Source: an uncultured Sphingorhabdus sp. (GTDB taxonomy: Bacteria; Pseudomonadota; Alphaproteobacteria; Sphingomonadales; Sphingomonadaceae). From it: DNA of 64,000 nucleotides. The DNA lies in assembly GCA_947501885.1 (NCBI GenBank), contig CANMXN010000001.1, forward strand, positions 1,736,001-1,800,000, in the 5' to 3' direction. How positions within the stretch are numbered: the stretch's first letter is position 1; every line of letters starts with the position of its first letter. Positions 1 to 7,963 of the stretch are shown here, piece by piece. Both the position numbers and the translations under genes were made by a program. The notes below the pieces were generated by a model. It was not told where the DNA came from. It saw nothing but the letters and a program-made list of their open reading frames with translations, and searched no databases.

Positions 1-1
1 A

Positions 2-199
2 AAAACTTTACACCAAATACAAAAATTTAATGTTTGTGTATCATTGCCTAATCGCAATGGATTCGGCTCTGTGTTCAATGCTGATAGACATGAACTTTGC
101 CCTTTTGTTGATACTGATGGCAAACATCTATATTATACAAGCCGTAGGGACATATACCGTATCGATGCATCAATCATCGATACGTTACGCAAGCCATAA
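2..199 (+). CDS. C-terminal end of a TolB/PD40-type beta-propeller protein (partial)
   Basis: The frame is open from the first bases of the window and stops with TAA at 197-199, giving the last 65 residues of a protein that starts upstream. The segment has the PD40/WD40-like look: an FNAD turn, then PFVDTDGKHLYYTS, then a strand with DIYRID and a closing helix ending LRKP. In the TolB/PD40 family such repeats form periplasmic or secreted propellers. The stop lies immediately before the convergent tdh stop, with no bases between. The family call is reasonable, but neither specific function nor export can be judged from the tail alone. Confidence 0.6.
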   Translation, partial: KTLHQIQKFNVCVSLPNRNGFGSVFNADRHELCPFVDTDGKHLYYTSRRDIYRIDASIIDTLRKP

Positions 200-1234
200 T
201 TAAGCTGCATCGCTCCAATCTAGGATAACCTTACCCGTATGACCTGAATTAATCAGCTCAAACCCGCTAGCAAAATCATCGGCCTTCATGCGGTGCGTGA
301 TAATGGGTTCGATATTCAGCCCGCTTTTGATCATCGCGCTCATCTTATACCATGTTTCAAACATGCGCCGTCCATAAATTCCTCGGATTTCAAGCCCTTT
401 GAATATGACATTATCCCAATTAATGCCTGCACCATTGGGCAACAGGCCAAGCAGAGCGATACGGCCGCCATGATTGATAACATCGAGCATCTGATTAAAA
501 CCCGCAGGTGCGCCCGACATTTCAAGACCAACGTCAAACCCTTCGGTCATGTTAAGCTCACCCATAACATCTTCTAGCTTTTCTTTTTGGATATTGACGG
601 TACGGGTCGCCCCCAATTTTTTGGCCAGATCAAGACGGAAATCATTAATATCGGTGACGACAATATTTTGTGCGCCTACATGTTTGGAAATAGCCGCCGC
701 CATTGCACCGATTGGCCCCGCGCCAGTGATTAATATATCCTCGCCCACCATATCTTGAGCAAGAGCGGTATGCACAGCATTACCAAATGGGTCATATAAG
801 GATGCAATATCATCACTAATTTCATCGGGCAATTTATAGACATTAAAAGCTGGCACAGAAATATATTCGGCAAAGGCACCAGCACGGTTCACACCAATAC
901 CTTCGGTTTGGCGACATAGATGGCGGTTGCCAGCACGACAATTACGGCACACGCCGCAGGTTATATGACCTTCGGCTGATACGCGATCACCCGCACTAAA
1001 GCCTTTAACCTCGCTGCCTATTTCAACAATCTCACCCATAAATTCATGACCGACAACCATAGGCACGGGGATAGTACGCTGCGCCCATTCATCCCAATTA
1101 TAGATGTGCATATCGGTGCCGCAAATCGCGGTTTTCTTCACACGGATGAGGACATCATTATGACCAATGGAGGGCATAGCGGTATCTTCGAGCCAGAGAC
1201 CAACTTCATTTTTTGCTTTAACGAGAGATTTCAT
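200..1234 (-). CDS. tdh: L-threonine 3-dehydrogenase
   Basis: Zinc- and NAD-dependent medium-chain dehydrogenase that oxidises L-threonine to 2-amino-3-ketobutyrate. Visible features are the catalytic zinc ligands Cys38 and His63-Glu64, the structural zinc loop with Cys93, Cys96, Cys99 and Cys107, and the Rossmann glycine motif GAGPIG at 171-176. At 344 residues it matches the usual length of about 341. The ATG is preceded by AGGAGCATAGT, a good ribosome binding site. It lies 9 bases downstream of kbl on the same strand, so the two form the standard operon that turns threonine into glycine and acetyl-CoA. Confidence 0.96.
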   Translation of the reverse strand: MKSLVKAKNEVGLWLEDTAMPSIGHNDVLIRVKKTAICGTDMHIYNWDEWAQRTIPVPMVVGHEFMGEIVEIGSEVKGFSAGDRVSAEGHITCGVCRNCRAGNRHLCRQTEGIGVNRAGAFAEYISVPAFNVYKLPDEISDDIASLYDPFGNAVHTALAQDMVGEDILITGAGPIGAMAAAISKHVGAQNIVVTDINDFRLDLAKKLGATRTVNIQKEKLEDVMGELNMTEGFDVGLEMSGAPAGFNQMLDVINHGGRIALLGLLPNGAGINWDNVIFKGLEIRGIYGRRMFETWYKMSAMIKSGLNIEPIITHRMKADDFASGFELINSGHTGKVILDWSDAA

Positions 1235-1243
1235 ACTATGCTC

Positions 1244-2461
1244 CTATTGAGGAATGACACCCAATGAACGGCCAACTTTTGTAAAGGCAGATATGGCTTT
1301 ATCAATTTCATCATCGCTATGCGCTGCTGAGATTTGTGTTCTAATCCGTGCTTGGCCCTTGGGGACAACAGGGAAAGAAAAGCCAATCACATAAATACCT
1401 TCATCAAGCAATTTGGCCGCCATATCTTGCGCCAATTTTGCATCACCGAGCATCACCGGAATAATCGGATGTTCGCCAGGGAGCAGATTAAAGCCTGCTT
1501 TGGTCATACCGCTGCGGAAACGCTCAGCATTATGCGTGATTTTTGCACGTAGTGCATCGCCGCTTTCGAGTAGCTCAAACATTTTAATGGAGGCAGCGAC
1601 CAAAGGCGGAGCGAGTGCATTGGAAAATAGATAAGGCCGCGCGCGTTGTTTAAGCAGGTTGATGACATTCTGCCGCGCACAAATAAAGCCGCCCATGCCG
1701 CCGCCCAATGCCTTGCCTAAGGTGCTGGTCAGAATATCAATCCGCCCTTCGACACCGCAATATTCGGCGCTACCGCGGCCATTTTTCCCGATAAAACCGC
1801 TCGCATGACAATCATCGACCATTGTGAGAGCACCAAATTCATCGGCCAAATCACATATCCCGTGCAAATTGGCGATGGTGCCATCCATTGAGAAAACACC
1901 GTCTGTAACAACCAGAATATTCACAGCACCGTCTTTACGTGCTTGCTCTAATTGTTGGCGTAAATCATCCATATCATTATTAGTAAAGCGGTATCTTTTG
2001 GCCTTGCATAGGCGCACGCCATCAATGATGGAGGCGTGATTGAGGCTATCAGAAATAATTGCATCCTCAGCACCCAAGAGCGGTTCAAACACCGCGCCAT
2101 TAGCATCAAAGCAGGCAGCAAATGTTACCGCATCATCATAACCAAAAAATTGTGCTATTTTTTGTTCTAATTGGCGATGCAAATCCTGTGTACCGCAGAT
2201 AAAACGCACCGATGCCATGCCAAATCCATGACTTGTCATGCCGCCTGTCGCCGCTTTTACAAGCTCTGCATTGTCGGCAAGGCCCAGATAATTATTAGCG
2301 CAAAAATTCAGAACATTTTTCTCTGCTCCATTGTGTGAAACAGTGATTTGCGTGCCTTGGGCTGATGTAATGATGCGCTCAGGCTTGGTAAGGCCTTGCT
2401 CTTCTATATCAATTAATTGTTGATCGATATGATTATAAAAAGCAGCACTATTATGGGGCAT
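1244..2461 (-). CDS. kbl: 2-amino-3-ketobutyrate CoA ligase (glycine C-acetyltransferase)
   Basis: PLP-dependent alpha-oxoamine synthase that cleaves 2-amino-3-ketobutyrate with CoA into glycine and acetyl-CoA, completing the tdh pathway. The 405 residues match the family (about 398). The PLP lysine lies in STLGKALGGGMGG in the middle of the protein; the PLP-binding DDCHASGFIG stretch precedes it, and the substrate region NFCANNYLGL is near residue 55. The ATG has AAGGAATCGCAT just upstream. It is the first gene of the kbl-tdh operon, and the perfect palindrome at 2474-2496 overlaps its leader, which suggests control by a dimeric repressor or activator. Confidence 0.95.
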   Translation of the reverse strand: MPHNSAAFYNHIDQQLIDIEEQGLTKPERIITSAQGTQITVSHNGAEKNVLNFCANNYLGLADNAELVKAATGGMTSHGFGMASVRFICGTQDLHRQLEQKIAQFFGYDDAVTFAACFDANGAVFEPLLGAEDAIISDSLNHASIIDGVRLCKAKRYRFTNNDMDDLRQQLEQARKDGAVNILVVTDGVFSMDGTIANLHGICDLADEFGALTMVDDCHASGFIGKNGRGSAEYCGVEGRIDILTSTLGKALGGGMGGFICARQNVINLLKQRARPYLFSNALAPPLVAASIKMFELLESGDALRAKITHNAERFRSGMTKAGFNLLPGEHPIIPVMLGDAKLAQDMAAKLLDEGIYVIGFSFPVVPKGQARIRTQISAAHSDDEIDKAISAFTKVGRSLGVIPQ

Positions 2462-2473
2462 ATGCGATTCCTT

Positions 2474-2496
2474 ATTGTATAGAATTGCTATACAAT
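2474..2496. promoter_or_regulatory. Palindromic operator candidate upstream of kbl-tdh
   Basis: Two perfect 9-base arms, ATTGTATAG and CTATACAAT, are separated by the 5 bases AATTG. The site ends 12 bases before the kbl start codon, directly upstream of its ribosome binding site, a typical position for a repressor operator. The arm length and A+T-rich TTGTATA core resemble sites of dimeric winged-helix regulators (GntR, MarR or FadR type), but the regulator is not encoded beside it. No other palindrome of this quality was seen in the first 10 kb. Confidence 0.6.
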
Positions 2497-2579
2497 TGTT
2501 ATAAAATTATGCAAATGCCTTATATTATTATGCCCTATGATGACGCTATTTCTAGCTGATAGAATGATTAGATTCTTCT

Positions 2580-3467
2580 TTATGCGAATAATATCTTATG
2601 TTTTGAGACCCAATCAGCAAGAGTGGTTAGCTTTATATCAAAACGTGATTCAATCGCATCAGCATCTATAATGAAAGAAGGTTCGAACTGCTCAGGATTC
2701 GCCTGTATTCCGCCGTACATACCTGCAATCATACCGCCAACTTGCGGCCCAGCAACCTCTGATAGCTGTCGTTGAAATTCGCCGACTTCCATAGTTTCAA
2801 AGGATAGATTACGTCCAAGAACCTGTGCTATAATATTTGCAAGTTCATCGCCATCTAGTGCAGCGGGACCGCCAACTGCTATCACTTCATTGGGAAGTTC
2901 GCCTTGAAGCGCTTTATCAGCCACGCGGCCAAAGTCCGCAGCAGCCCCCCATTGCATCTTAAATTGTGCAGGAGTCGGATAAAAAAGCTTATCTTGTGTA
3001 AGGCCATCTATAGTCCATGACCCTAATAGATTCTCCATATAGGTGATAGGGGTAAGGCCAAGGAATGAGAAGCCTTCATCTTGCAGGGTGCGCAAGAGAA
3101 TAGCACTCGCATCCGTTTTGGATGATGGGTCCATAATTGGGCCGCCCGTATTCCAAATCACCCGATTAATACCAGCTTCTTTTGCAGCCTTAAGCGCATT
3201 AAGACCATATGCACTTCTATCATCATTAGGGTCTATGATGAGCGGTACATGCAGAAACAAAGCATCTTGCCCCTCACTTGCGCGGCGCAGAACATCTACA
3301 TCGGCCATATCGCCTGTTACGATATCAGCACCCAATGTTTTCCAATGCTCTGCACTATCTGGAGAACGGGTAAATGCGCGCACATTGTGGCCTGCGTCAA
3401 TAAGGGCTTGAGTACCAGCGTTCATTTGAGCACCGTTTACGCCATAAGCAAGAATATTAAGGGGCAT
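2580..3467 (-). CDS. NmrA-like NAD(P)-binding family protein
   Basis: Atypical short-chain dehydrogenase of the NmrA/HSCARG type, 295 residues from the chosen start. The N terminus has the Rossmann strand and glycine-rich turn ILAYGVNGAQMNAG, followed by the NADP-type loop AFTRS and the GDMADVD segment usual in NmrA proteins. Such proteins are redox sensors or nitro/quinone reductases; the substrate cannot be told. An in-frame ATG at 3545 exists, but it lies inside the upstream gene, whereas the ATG at 3467 has AAGGAT at proper spacing and starts right before the Rossmann strand. It is the last gene of the LysR-divergent cluster, 4 bases after its neighbour. Confidence 0.8.
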   Translation of the reverse strand: MPLNILAYGVNGAQMNAGTQALIDAGHNVRAFTRSPDSAEHWKTLGADIVTGDMADVDVLRRASEGQDALFLHVPLIIDPNDDRSAYGLNALKAAKEAGINRVIWNTGGPIMDPSSKTDASAILLRTLQDEGFSFLGLTPITYMENLLGSWTIDGLTQDKLFYPTPAQFKMQWGAAADFGRVADKALQGELPNEVIAVGGPAALDGDELANIIAQVLGRNLSFETMEVGEFQRQLSEVAGPQVGGMIAGMYGGIQANPEQFEPSFIIDADAIESRFDIKLTTLADWVSKHKILFA

Positions 3468-3471
3468 AGGA

Positions 3472-4416
3472 TTAATCCTTTTTTGGGAGAATGTCAGGGT
3501 TATAAGGGGAGGTTTCAACAAAACGCCAACGCAATGATGTGGCACTATCCTGGCGCGTAACAGAGTCTATTTCTATTTGAAGCAAGCGCTGCGCTCCTTC
3601 AACAGATGCTACAAGTGTGGGGTCTTCTATTAATTTGGCATGGCCATGAACGTGCAATTGATCGCCCGTTTCAAAATCAATGAACAGCAAGGCGGCCTGA
3701 GGGTTGAGCAATAAATTACCAAATGTATTAAACAGATAATTGCCCCGATAATCAGCGATAGTAAGCTGCGTTGGGCTGTCCACTGATACAAAACCTTTGT
3801 TACCGCCGCGGTGGCTAATATCAGCCCCTTCATAGGGTGAATTACTACCATCTTGCACATAAGATGCGATAAAAAATGTATCGGCATTCTTAATTAAACC
3901 CATGTCATCATGCGTTAATTTTGTTTGCAAGCCGCGATGGTCTGTACTTGGCATGAGGCCGCGTTCTGATATTGCACGCAGGCTGATATATTTGGGGCAA
4001 TTCCCATAACTTTGCACGACAGTGATGGTTATAAAATGCTCGCTTAATGCTGCAATGCGGCCATGCATGCGGTTCCGGCGTCGGTTTGATAAATCTAGGC
4101 CTAGCACAGCGATCGATTGCCCGATAACCAATCCCTCAAAGGCTGCTTTCTCATTGCGATTGCTGATTTGAATCATCAATGTTTTAGGATCAGGCGAATG
4201 GGCAAAACCTTCTGGTCCCGTTACAATCGAAGCATGGGGTAAGCCATGTTTATCAATCGTTCCCAAAAATATATATTCCAAGCCTTCAAAGAATTGTCGA
4301 TGCTGATCTGGCATAGAATCGCGCATCATAACCTTTGTGACCTTCGCAATTTTTTCGCGCATACCCGTTTGCTCTTGCAAGCGTAATTCACCTTCATGAA
4401 AATGCTGATCCGTCAT
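3472..4416 (-). CDS. Pyridoxamine 5'-phosphate oxidase-like flavin-binding protein
   Basis: 314-residue protein with a PNPOx-like split-barrel fold. The signature strand YIFLGTIDKHGLPHASIVTG is near residue 50, and a second barrel-type segment (FIASYVQDG...GADISHRGG) follows in the C-terminal half, so it is a double-length type unlike the about 200-residue PdxH. Family members bind FMN, F420 or heme. The start has a strong AAGGAGCATAT site. It sits 22 bases after one NTF2-fold gene and 4 bases before the NmrA-like gene, which suggests one transcript and a flavin-linked reaction on the same unknown compound. Confidence 0.8.
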   Translation of the reverse strand: MTDQHFHEGELRLQEQTGMREKIAKVTKVMMRDSMPDQHRQFFEGLEYIFLGTIDKHGLPHASIVTGPEGFAHSPDPKTLMIQISNRNEKAAFEGLVIGQSIAVLGLDLSNRRRNRMHGRIAALSEHFITITVVQSYGNCPKYISLRAISERGLMPSTDHRGLQTKLTHDDMGLIKNADTFFIASYVQDGSNSPYEGADISHRGGNKGFVSVDSPTQLTIADYRGNYLFNTFGNLLLNPQAALLFIDFETGDQLHVHGHAKLIEDPTLVASVEGAQRLLQIEIDSVTRQDSATSLRWRFVETSPYNPDILPKKD

Positions 4417-4438
4417 ATGATGCTCCTTAATATTATCA

Positions 4439-4825
4439 CTATATTAGATTTGGTGGACCGTTGGGGCAGTCAATCAAATAACCCCATCCACCATTATCCA
4501 ATTTTTTGGCAACCTCTGTTGATTGCCCTTCGGCAATGACACTGCCATCTGGTGCTATGACGCTCCAATTTGCGCGCAGCAGAGCGATATCACCGATGAT
4601 AGTCTCGCTAAATACATCGCTTTTTATGGTTGGGCGCATATCGATAAAGCCAGCAAAAGCTGCTCTTGCCCCTGCAATGCCCTCACTAGGCGGTTGATCG
4701 GGCGGGAAAAAGATTTTGCAATTAGGGTGAAAGAGCGTTGTGATACCTTCAAGATCGCCTTCTTGAAGATAAGCACTTACACAATCGGCAATTTCTCGTG
4801 GTTGTTTTGCAATATAGCTGTTCAT
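4439..4825 (-). CDS. SnoaL/NTF2-fold protein
   Basis: 128-residue single-domain protein of the NTF2-like superfamily. The pattern is an N-terminal helix pair with AYLQEGDLEGITTLFHPNC, a strand with FFPPDQPPSEG, and C-terminal strands ending LIDCPNGPP. Such cone-shaped domains act as small isomerases, cyclases, hydrolases or ligand binders; no catalytic set can be assigned by eye. The start is supported by TAAGGAAATATTT upstream. It is one of three NTF2-fold genes in this cluster, and similarity between them is only at fold level, so they are not recent duplicates. Confidence 0.75.
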   Translation of the reverse strand: MNSYIAKQPREIADCVSAYLQEGDLEGITTLFHPNCKIFFPPDQPPSEGIAGARAAFAGFIDMRPTIKSDVFSETIIGDIALLRANWSVIAPDGSVIAEGQSTEVAKKLDNGGWGYLIDCPNGPPNLI

Positions 4826-4869
4826 AAATATTTCCTTATATCATCTGTGGGGCGTATGAAGCGGCAACA

Positions 4870-5304
4870 TTAAAAATCAAATGATCCTGCAGCCCGTATC
4901 TCTTCGGGTAGCCATGTTTCCTGAATATGCCGCCATTTAATCGTATCGCCTGCTTCGATAAGAGCGGTGGTAATACGGGCATTATTTGATTGCGCAGATT
5001 GCACCGCACCTGTCTGCCATTCGGTGAAAGTTACCAAAGCCATTTTATCATAATGATGCCGTATCTGGATATCACGAATTTCTGTTTTAAAATTTATATT
5101 AGTTGCATATCCTTTTTCAAAACCCGCTCTAATCATAGGCGCAGTCAGAGCATGGCCCTCGGGCGGAATAAAGAGAATATCCTCATGGAGATACGATAAG
5201 AAATCTGTCTCAAGCGCATCATATTTTGCACTACCGTTAAACCATGCGGTAAAAAAGTCATGAAGGTCAACAATCTCTTTTGTAATATTGATTAGGCTAG
5301 TCAT
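4870..5304 (-). CDS. SnoaL/DUF4440-type NTF2-fold protein
   Basis: 144-residue NTF2-superfamily protein. It has the usual helical start (DLHDFFTAWFNG), a strand with ILFIPPEGHALT, and the closing strand WRHIQETWLP, which is typical of DUF4440/SgcJ-like proteins. No signal peptide is visible, so it should be cytoplasmic. It lies 44 bases upstream of the next NTF2-fold gene on the same strand. A 97-base gap separates it from the preceding gene at 5402. Function unknown; the grouping with flavin- and NAD(P)-binding proteins suggests a small-molecule pathway. Confidence 0.7.
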   Translation of the reverse strand: MTSLINITKEIVDLHDFFTAWFNGSAKYDALETDFLSYLHEDILFIPPEGHALTAPMIRAGFEKGYATNINFKTEIRDIQIRHHYDKMALVTFTEWQTGAVQSAQSNNARITTALIEAGDTIKWRHIQETWLPEEIRAAGSFDF

Positions 5305-5401
5305 GTGATGGCCTTACTCTTAATTGTCATAGGGAACCGCATCATTCACGACACGGTCCCTTGGCTTTTGTGCCAATCTATTATTTACGCTGGTCTATTA
5401 T

Positions 5402-5788
5402 TTATGCAGGACCATTATTGTCCATGTCGAGTATCATCTTCCAAGCACCCGCCTCATCTTTTTTATAAACAAGAACCAAGCGGCCTTCGGGATTACGGAC
5501 CTCGCCGCTGTCATACATTTTCATCGTGCCGTAAAAGCGGCCAGAGACAACAGCAGTATCGCCATAAAATTGCAAATCTTCAATATCAAATCCAGAGGTG
5601 ATTTCGGCAGCTTCAATGCGGGGGATATATTTATCACGAATGGATTGCGTGCCGACTGTCACGGGCTGTCTTTCATTCACAGTCATAACATCTGCATGGC
5701 ATGTGCTGACCATTTTTTCGATATCACCGGCATCTAACCCGCCGTTCCAATCATTGATAATGGCTTCAATTTCACTACGTTCGGTCAT
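5402..5788 (-). CDS. SgcJ/EcaC-like (DUF4440) NTF2-fold protein
   Basis: 128-residue protein with the DUF4440/SgcJ-EcaC pattern: N-terminal helices around IIND-WNGGLDAGDIEKMVSTCH, then DVMTVNERQPVTVG, a strand VVSGRFYGTMKMYDSGE, and a final strand WKMILDMDNN. An AGGAGTTAATT site precedes the ATG. It is the second gene of the cluster that runs away from the LysR gene. Members of this family often accompany polyketide or oxidoreductase genes, but catalytic function is mostly unproven, so only the fold is claimed. Confidence 0.75.
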   Translation of the reverse strand: MTERSEIEAIINDWNGGLDAGDIEKMVSTCHADVMTVNERQPVTVGTQSIRDKYIPRIEAAEITSGFDIEDLQFYGDTAVVSGRFYGTMKMYDSGEVRNPEGRLVLVYKKDEAGAWKMILDMDNNGPA

Positions 5789-5815
5789 AATTAACTCCTA
5801 TATTTTGGGTAATGG

Positions 5816-6115
5816 TTATTTGGGATTATGGTTTGCGAAAAATTGTCCGACAATCATTTCGTCAATCTCTGTCAAAAAGGCTTGGGTGGCAGGTCGTTTG
5901 GAAAATTCAGGAGTAACAGCTTTTGCTGTAGCCATATCGGGAAAGGTGAAGATATCGGCATAGAGTGTATGACGCGATTGATCGGTCGTTACCAGCGTTT
6001 CCCATGATGTGACGCCATCTAAGGATAAAAAGTCTGCGCGTGCAGCCTCTCTAATTGCATCGACATGCTCTCCTTGTTTCATCTTTAAGATAAAGATTTC
6101 AGTAATTTTACTCAT
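5816..6115 (-). CDS. Antibiotic-biosynthesis-monooxygenase (ABM) fold protein
   Basis: Small 99-residue protein with the dimeric alpha-beta barrel pattern: strand ITEIFILKMKQGEHVDAIREAARADFL, then SWETLVTTDQSRHTLYADIFTFPDMATAKA and a C-terminal helix. ABM proteins include cofactor-independent oxygenases and heme-degrading enzymes. Two adjacent ATG codons follow AAAGGAGCAA; the second (6115) has better spacing and was chosen. It is the first gene of the cluster and diverges from the LysR gene across about 100 bases that hold a 6+6 inverted repeat. Confidence 0.65.
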   Translation of the reverse strand: MSKITEIFILKMKQGEHVDAIREAARADFLSLDGVTSWETLVTTDQSRHTLYADIFTFPDMATAKAVTPEFSKRPATQAFLTEIDEMIVGQFFANHNPK

Positions 6116-6143
6116 CATTTGCTCCTTTAATTTTGTATCTTGC

Positions 6144-6160
6144 ATAGGATATAGTCCTAT
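6144..6160. promoter_or_regulatory. Inverted repeat between the LysR gene and the divergent cluster
   Basis: Arms ATAGGA and TCCTAT flank the 5 bases TATAG. The repeat sits between the start of the ABM-fold gene at 6115 and the LysR start at 6216. LysR regulators usually bind dyads in exactly such divergent spacers. The classic T-N11-A spacing is not exact here, so the assignment rests on position and symmetry. Confidence 0.45.
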
Positions 6161-6215
6161 GTTATCGTACAAACAACAGGCTTATTTCCTAACACAGTGA
6201 TCGGAAATCTGTACA

Positions 6216-7118
6216 ATGAATCGTAACAATTTTGGTGACATACGCGTCTTTGTAGAGGTCGCACGCAGGGGAGGCTTTCGCGCTGCTGCTAAATATCTGC
6301 AACAAGCCCCCGCATCGGTCAGCGAAGCTGTGCAACGTTTTGAAGATAGGCTTGGCGTTCGATTGTTTGAGCGTTCCACTCGCTCTGTTGTTCTCACCCC
6401 TATTGGCGAACAATTTTACGCGCGAAGCCTGCCCGCCATAGCAGAGTTAGAAGGTGCGGTTAGCGATATTGACGATCAGAAAGATAATGTGTCGGGTACG
6501 CTGCGCTTATCTGCCCCCTATAGCGCAGGGCCTTTTTTTCTGGATGAGCTAGTTGCGCATTATGCACGCGAATATCCTTCGGTGAATGTTGAGCTGATTT
6601 ATAATGATAATAAGGTTGATCTGCTAACATCGGGTATTGATGCTGCTATACGGTCCAATACTTTGCTGGGGCCAGACACGCATGCGGTGAGTGTTGGCCC
6701 CGAGCTCACTATGGCCATTGTAGCTACTCCAGAATATTTGGAACGGATGGGCACACCCAAGCGCCCCGAAGATATTTTACAGCATCATGCCATATGTTAT
6801 GCATTTGGCCGCGGCGATCAATTAGCCCCTTGGGGGTTTAAAGGTGCAGATGGTCCTTATGTAATGCAAACCAAATCCCGCATGGTGGCCAATGATATGC
6901 GTTCCTTATTATGCTATGCGCAACATGGCTTGGGACTGGCTTATGTCTATTCAGAAATCGCCGCGCCTTATATTGCCAATGGTAATATGGTTGAGGTGCT
7001 GAAAGATTATCTCTTGCCGCTGCCGCGATATTCGCTCAATTACCGCAGCAAGAAACATATGACGCGCAGGCTCAGGGCTTTTATCGATATGGCAAAAGAT
7101 AAGGCTTACAAAAAATAA
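6216..7118 (+). CDS. LysR-family transcriptional regulator
   Basis: 300 residues with the N-terminal winged helix-turn-helix (FVEVARRGGFRAAAKYL, APASVSEAVQRFEDRLGVRLFERSTRSV) and a C-terminal periplasmic-binding-like effector domain. The start is short and standard for the family. It is divergently transcribed from the six-gene cluster 6115-2580, the arrangement in which a LysR protein normally controls its neighbour and itself in response to a small molecule. The inducer cannot be predicted. Confidence is high for the family and moderate for the target. Confidence 0.92.
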   Translation: MNRNNFGDIRVFVEVARRGGFRAAAKYLQQAPASVSEAVQRFEDRLGVRLFERSTRSVVLTPIGEQFYARSLPAIAELEGAVSDIDDQKDNVSGTLRLSAPYSAGPFFLDELVAHYAREYPSVNVELIYNDNKVDLLTSGIDAAIRSNTLLGPDTHAVSVGPELTMAIVATPEYLERMGTPKRPEDILQHHAICYAFGRGDQLAPWGFKGADGPYVMQTKSRMVANDMRSLLCYAQHGLGLAYVYSEIAAPYIANGNMVEVLKDYLLPLPRYSLNYRSKKHMTRRLRAFIDMAKDKAYKK

Positions 7119-7437
7119 TCTTAGTTTGGCTTAAGATAGCTAATAATCAAGACTTAGCAAAATAGCCCTTAATTTTTCACATATTGAAAATATGATAATC
7201 TCTTATCATCCACTTCAATTTCCAGATGGACCCCATGAAAATATAATGCGGCTGAGCGTGAGATAGCCAGCATCTAAACTTCATATGTGGCCCATCTAGA
7301 GGTGGACTCAGGCAAAATAAGCTGATCCTCGCGTCATGCTTAGGCCTGAATGTCCCTAATGAGACCTGCAATTGGGGACGGATCGAGGGAGGAGCATACC
7401 GTATTACAGGCCTCATTAAGCTCGTTTAATAGTCTAA
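7119..7437. other. Gene-free spacer with two small palindromes
   Basis: This 319-base gap lies between two convergent 3' ends. It holds CATATT-GAA-AATATG at 7180-7194, overlapping ATGATAA-TCTC-TTATCAT at 7192-7209, a perfect 7-base stem. Neither is followed by a clear T-run. Further on, 7342-7348 and 7407-7413 form a distant 7-base inverted repeat (AGGCCTG/CAGGCCT). A 79-codon minus-strand frame at 7177-7416 shows no recognisable protein pattern and is not called. The right part is richer in G+C than its surroundings and might be a decayed element, but I cannot identify one. Confidence 0.4.
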
Positions 7438-7791
7438 TTACTTTTGATAATATTTCTCAGACGTAATTTTTCCTTCATTCCATGTACGAACCAAAACCTC
7501 GTTCCATTCAATCTTTTCACCATCGCCAGATGTCATGTTAAATGTCCACTCGCTTGCAGAAAAATTATCGCCCACTGCTTCACCATGTAAAGTTGCACCA
7601 TCAAAGCTGCTTAAGCTAGCAAAGAAGCCAGCAAGAAATTCGGCTTGTTCAGCTTTGGATTGGCGGCTGGAACCGTCGGTTTCGGTAAAGGTGCATTGAT
7701 CAGCATAATGTTGCTCAATAGAATCCAAAATTTTACCTTCTTTTGTTAGCGCATTTACTGCACTTTCGAGTTCTGCGATATTTTTAGTCAT
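7438..7791 (-). CDS. SnoaL-like NTF2-fold protein
   Basis: 117-residue protein from the ATG at 7791, which has GAAAGAGAGAAAT upstream. A longer frame begins with a TTG or ATG at 7845 but lacks a binding site and adds an unstructured stretch. The pattern IEQHYADQCTFTETDGSSRQSKAEQAEFLAGFFASL...EWTFNMTSGDGEKIEWNEVLVRTW is that of small SnoaL-like domains of about 115 residues. It lies downstream of the CDGSH gene with a 172-base gap, so it may have its own promoter. Function unknown. Confidence 0.7.
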   Translation of the reverse strand: MTKNIAELESAVNALTKEGKILDSIEQHYADQCTFTETDGSSRQSKAEQAEFLAGFFASLSSFDGATLHGEAVGDNFSASEWTFNMTSGDGEKIEWNEVLVRTWNEGKITSEKYYQK

Positions 7792-7963
7792 ATTTCTCTC
7801 TTTCGTTGGTGGTTGATTATGATAGGTTCCAAAATTAGAACCCATGATAATTTCTAATGATTATAAGGGTTTTTAGAATAGCAAACACTCTCAAATAATT
7901 TGCTATAAGTCCCGATATGATGGATAGTTTTTGGCGGTAATATTCTTGCTATTATGCAAGATA

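Noticed and set aside
3043-3411. 122-codon plus-strand frame antisense to the NmrA-like gene
   Set aside because: Mirror of a well-supported gene, with no recognisable domain and unnatural composition.
2580-7118. Recently transferred genomic island
   Set aside because: No integrase, transposase, flanking repeats or clear composition change; the accessory cluster cannot be called mobile from this sequence.
7177-7416. 79-codon minus-strand frame in the spacer
   Set aside because: No start signal, no family pattern, Trp/Cys/His-rich composition; treated as chance.
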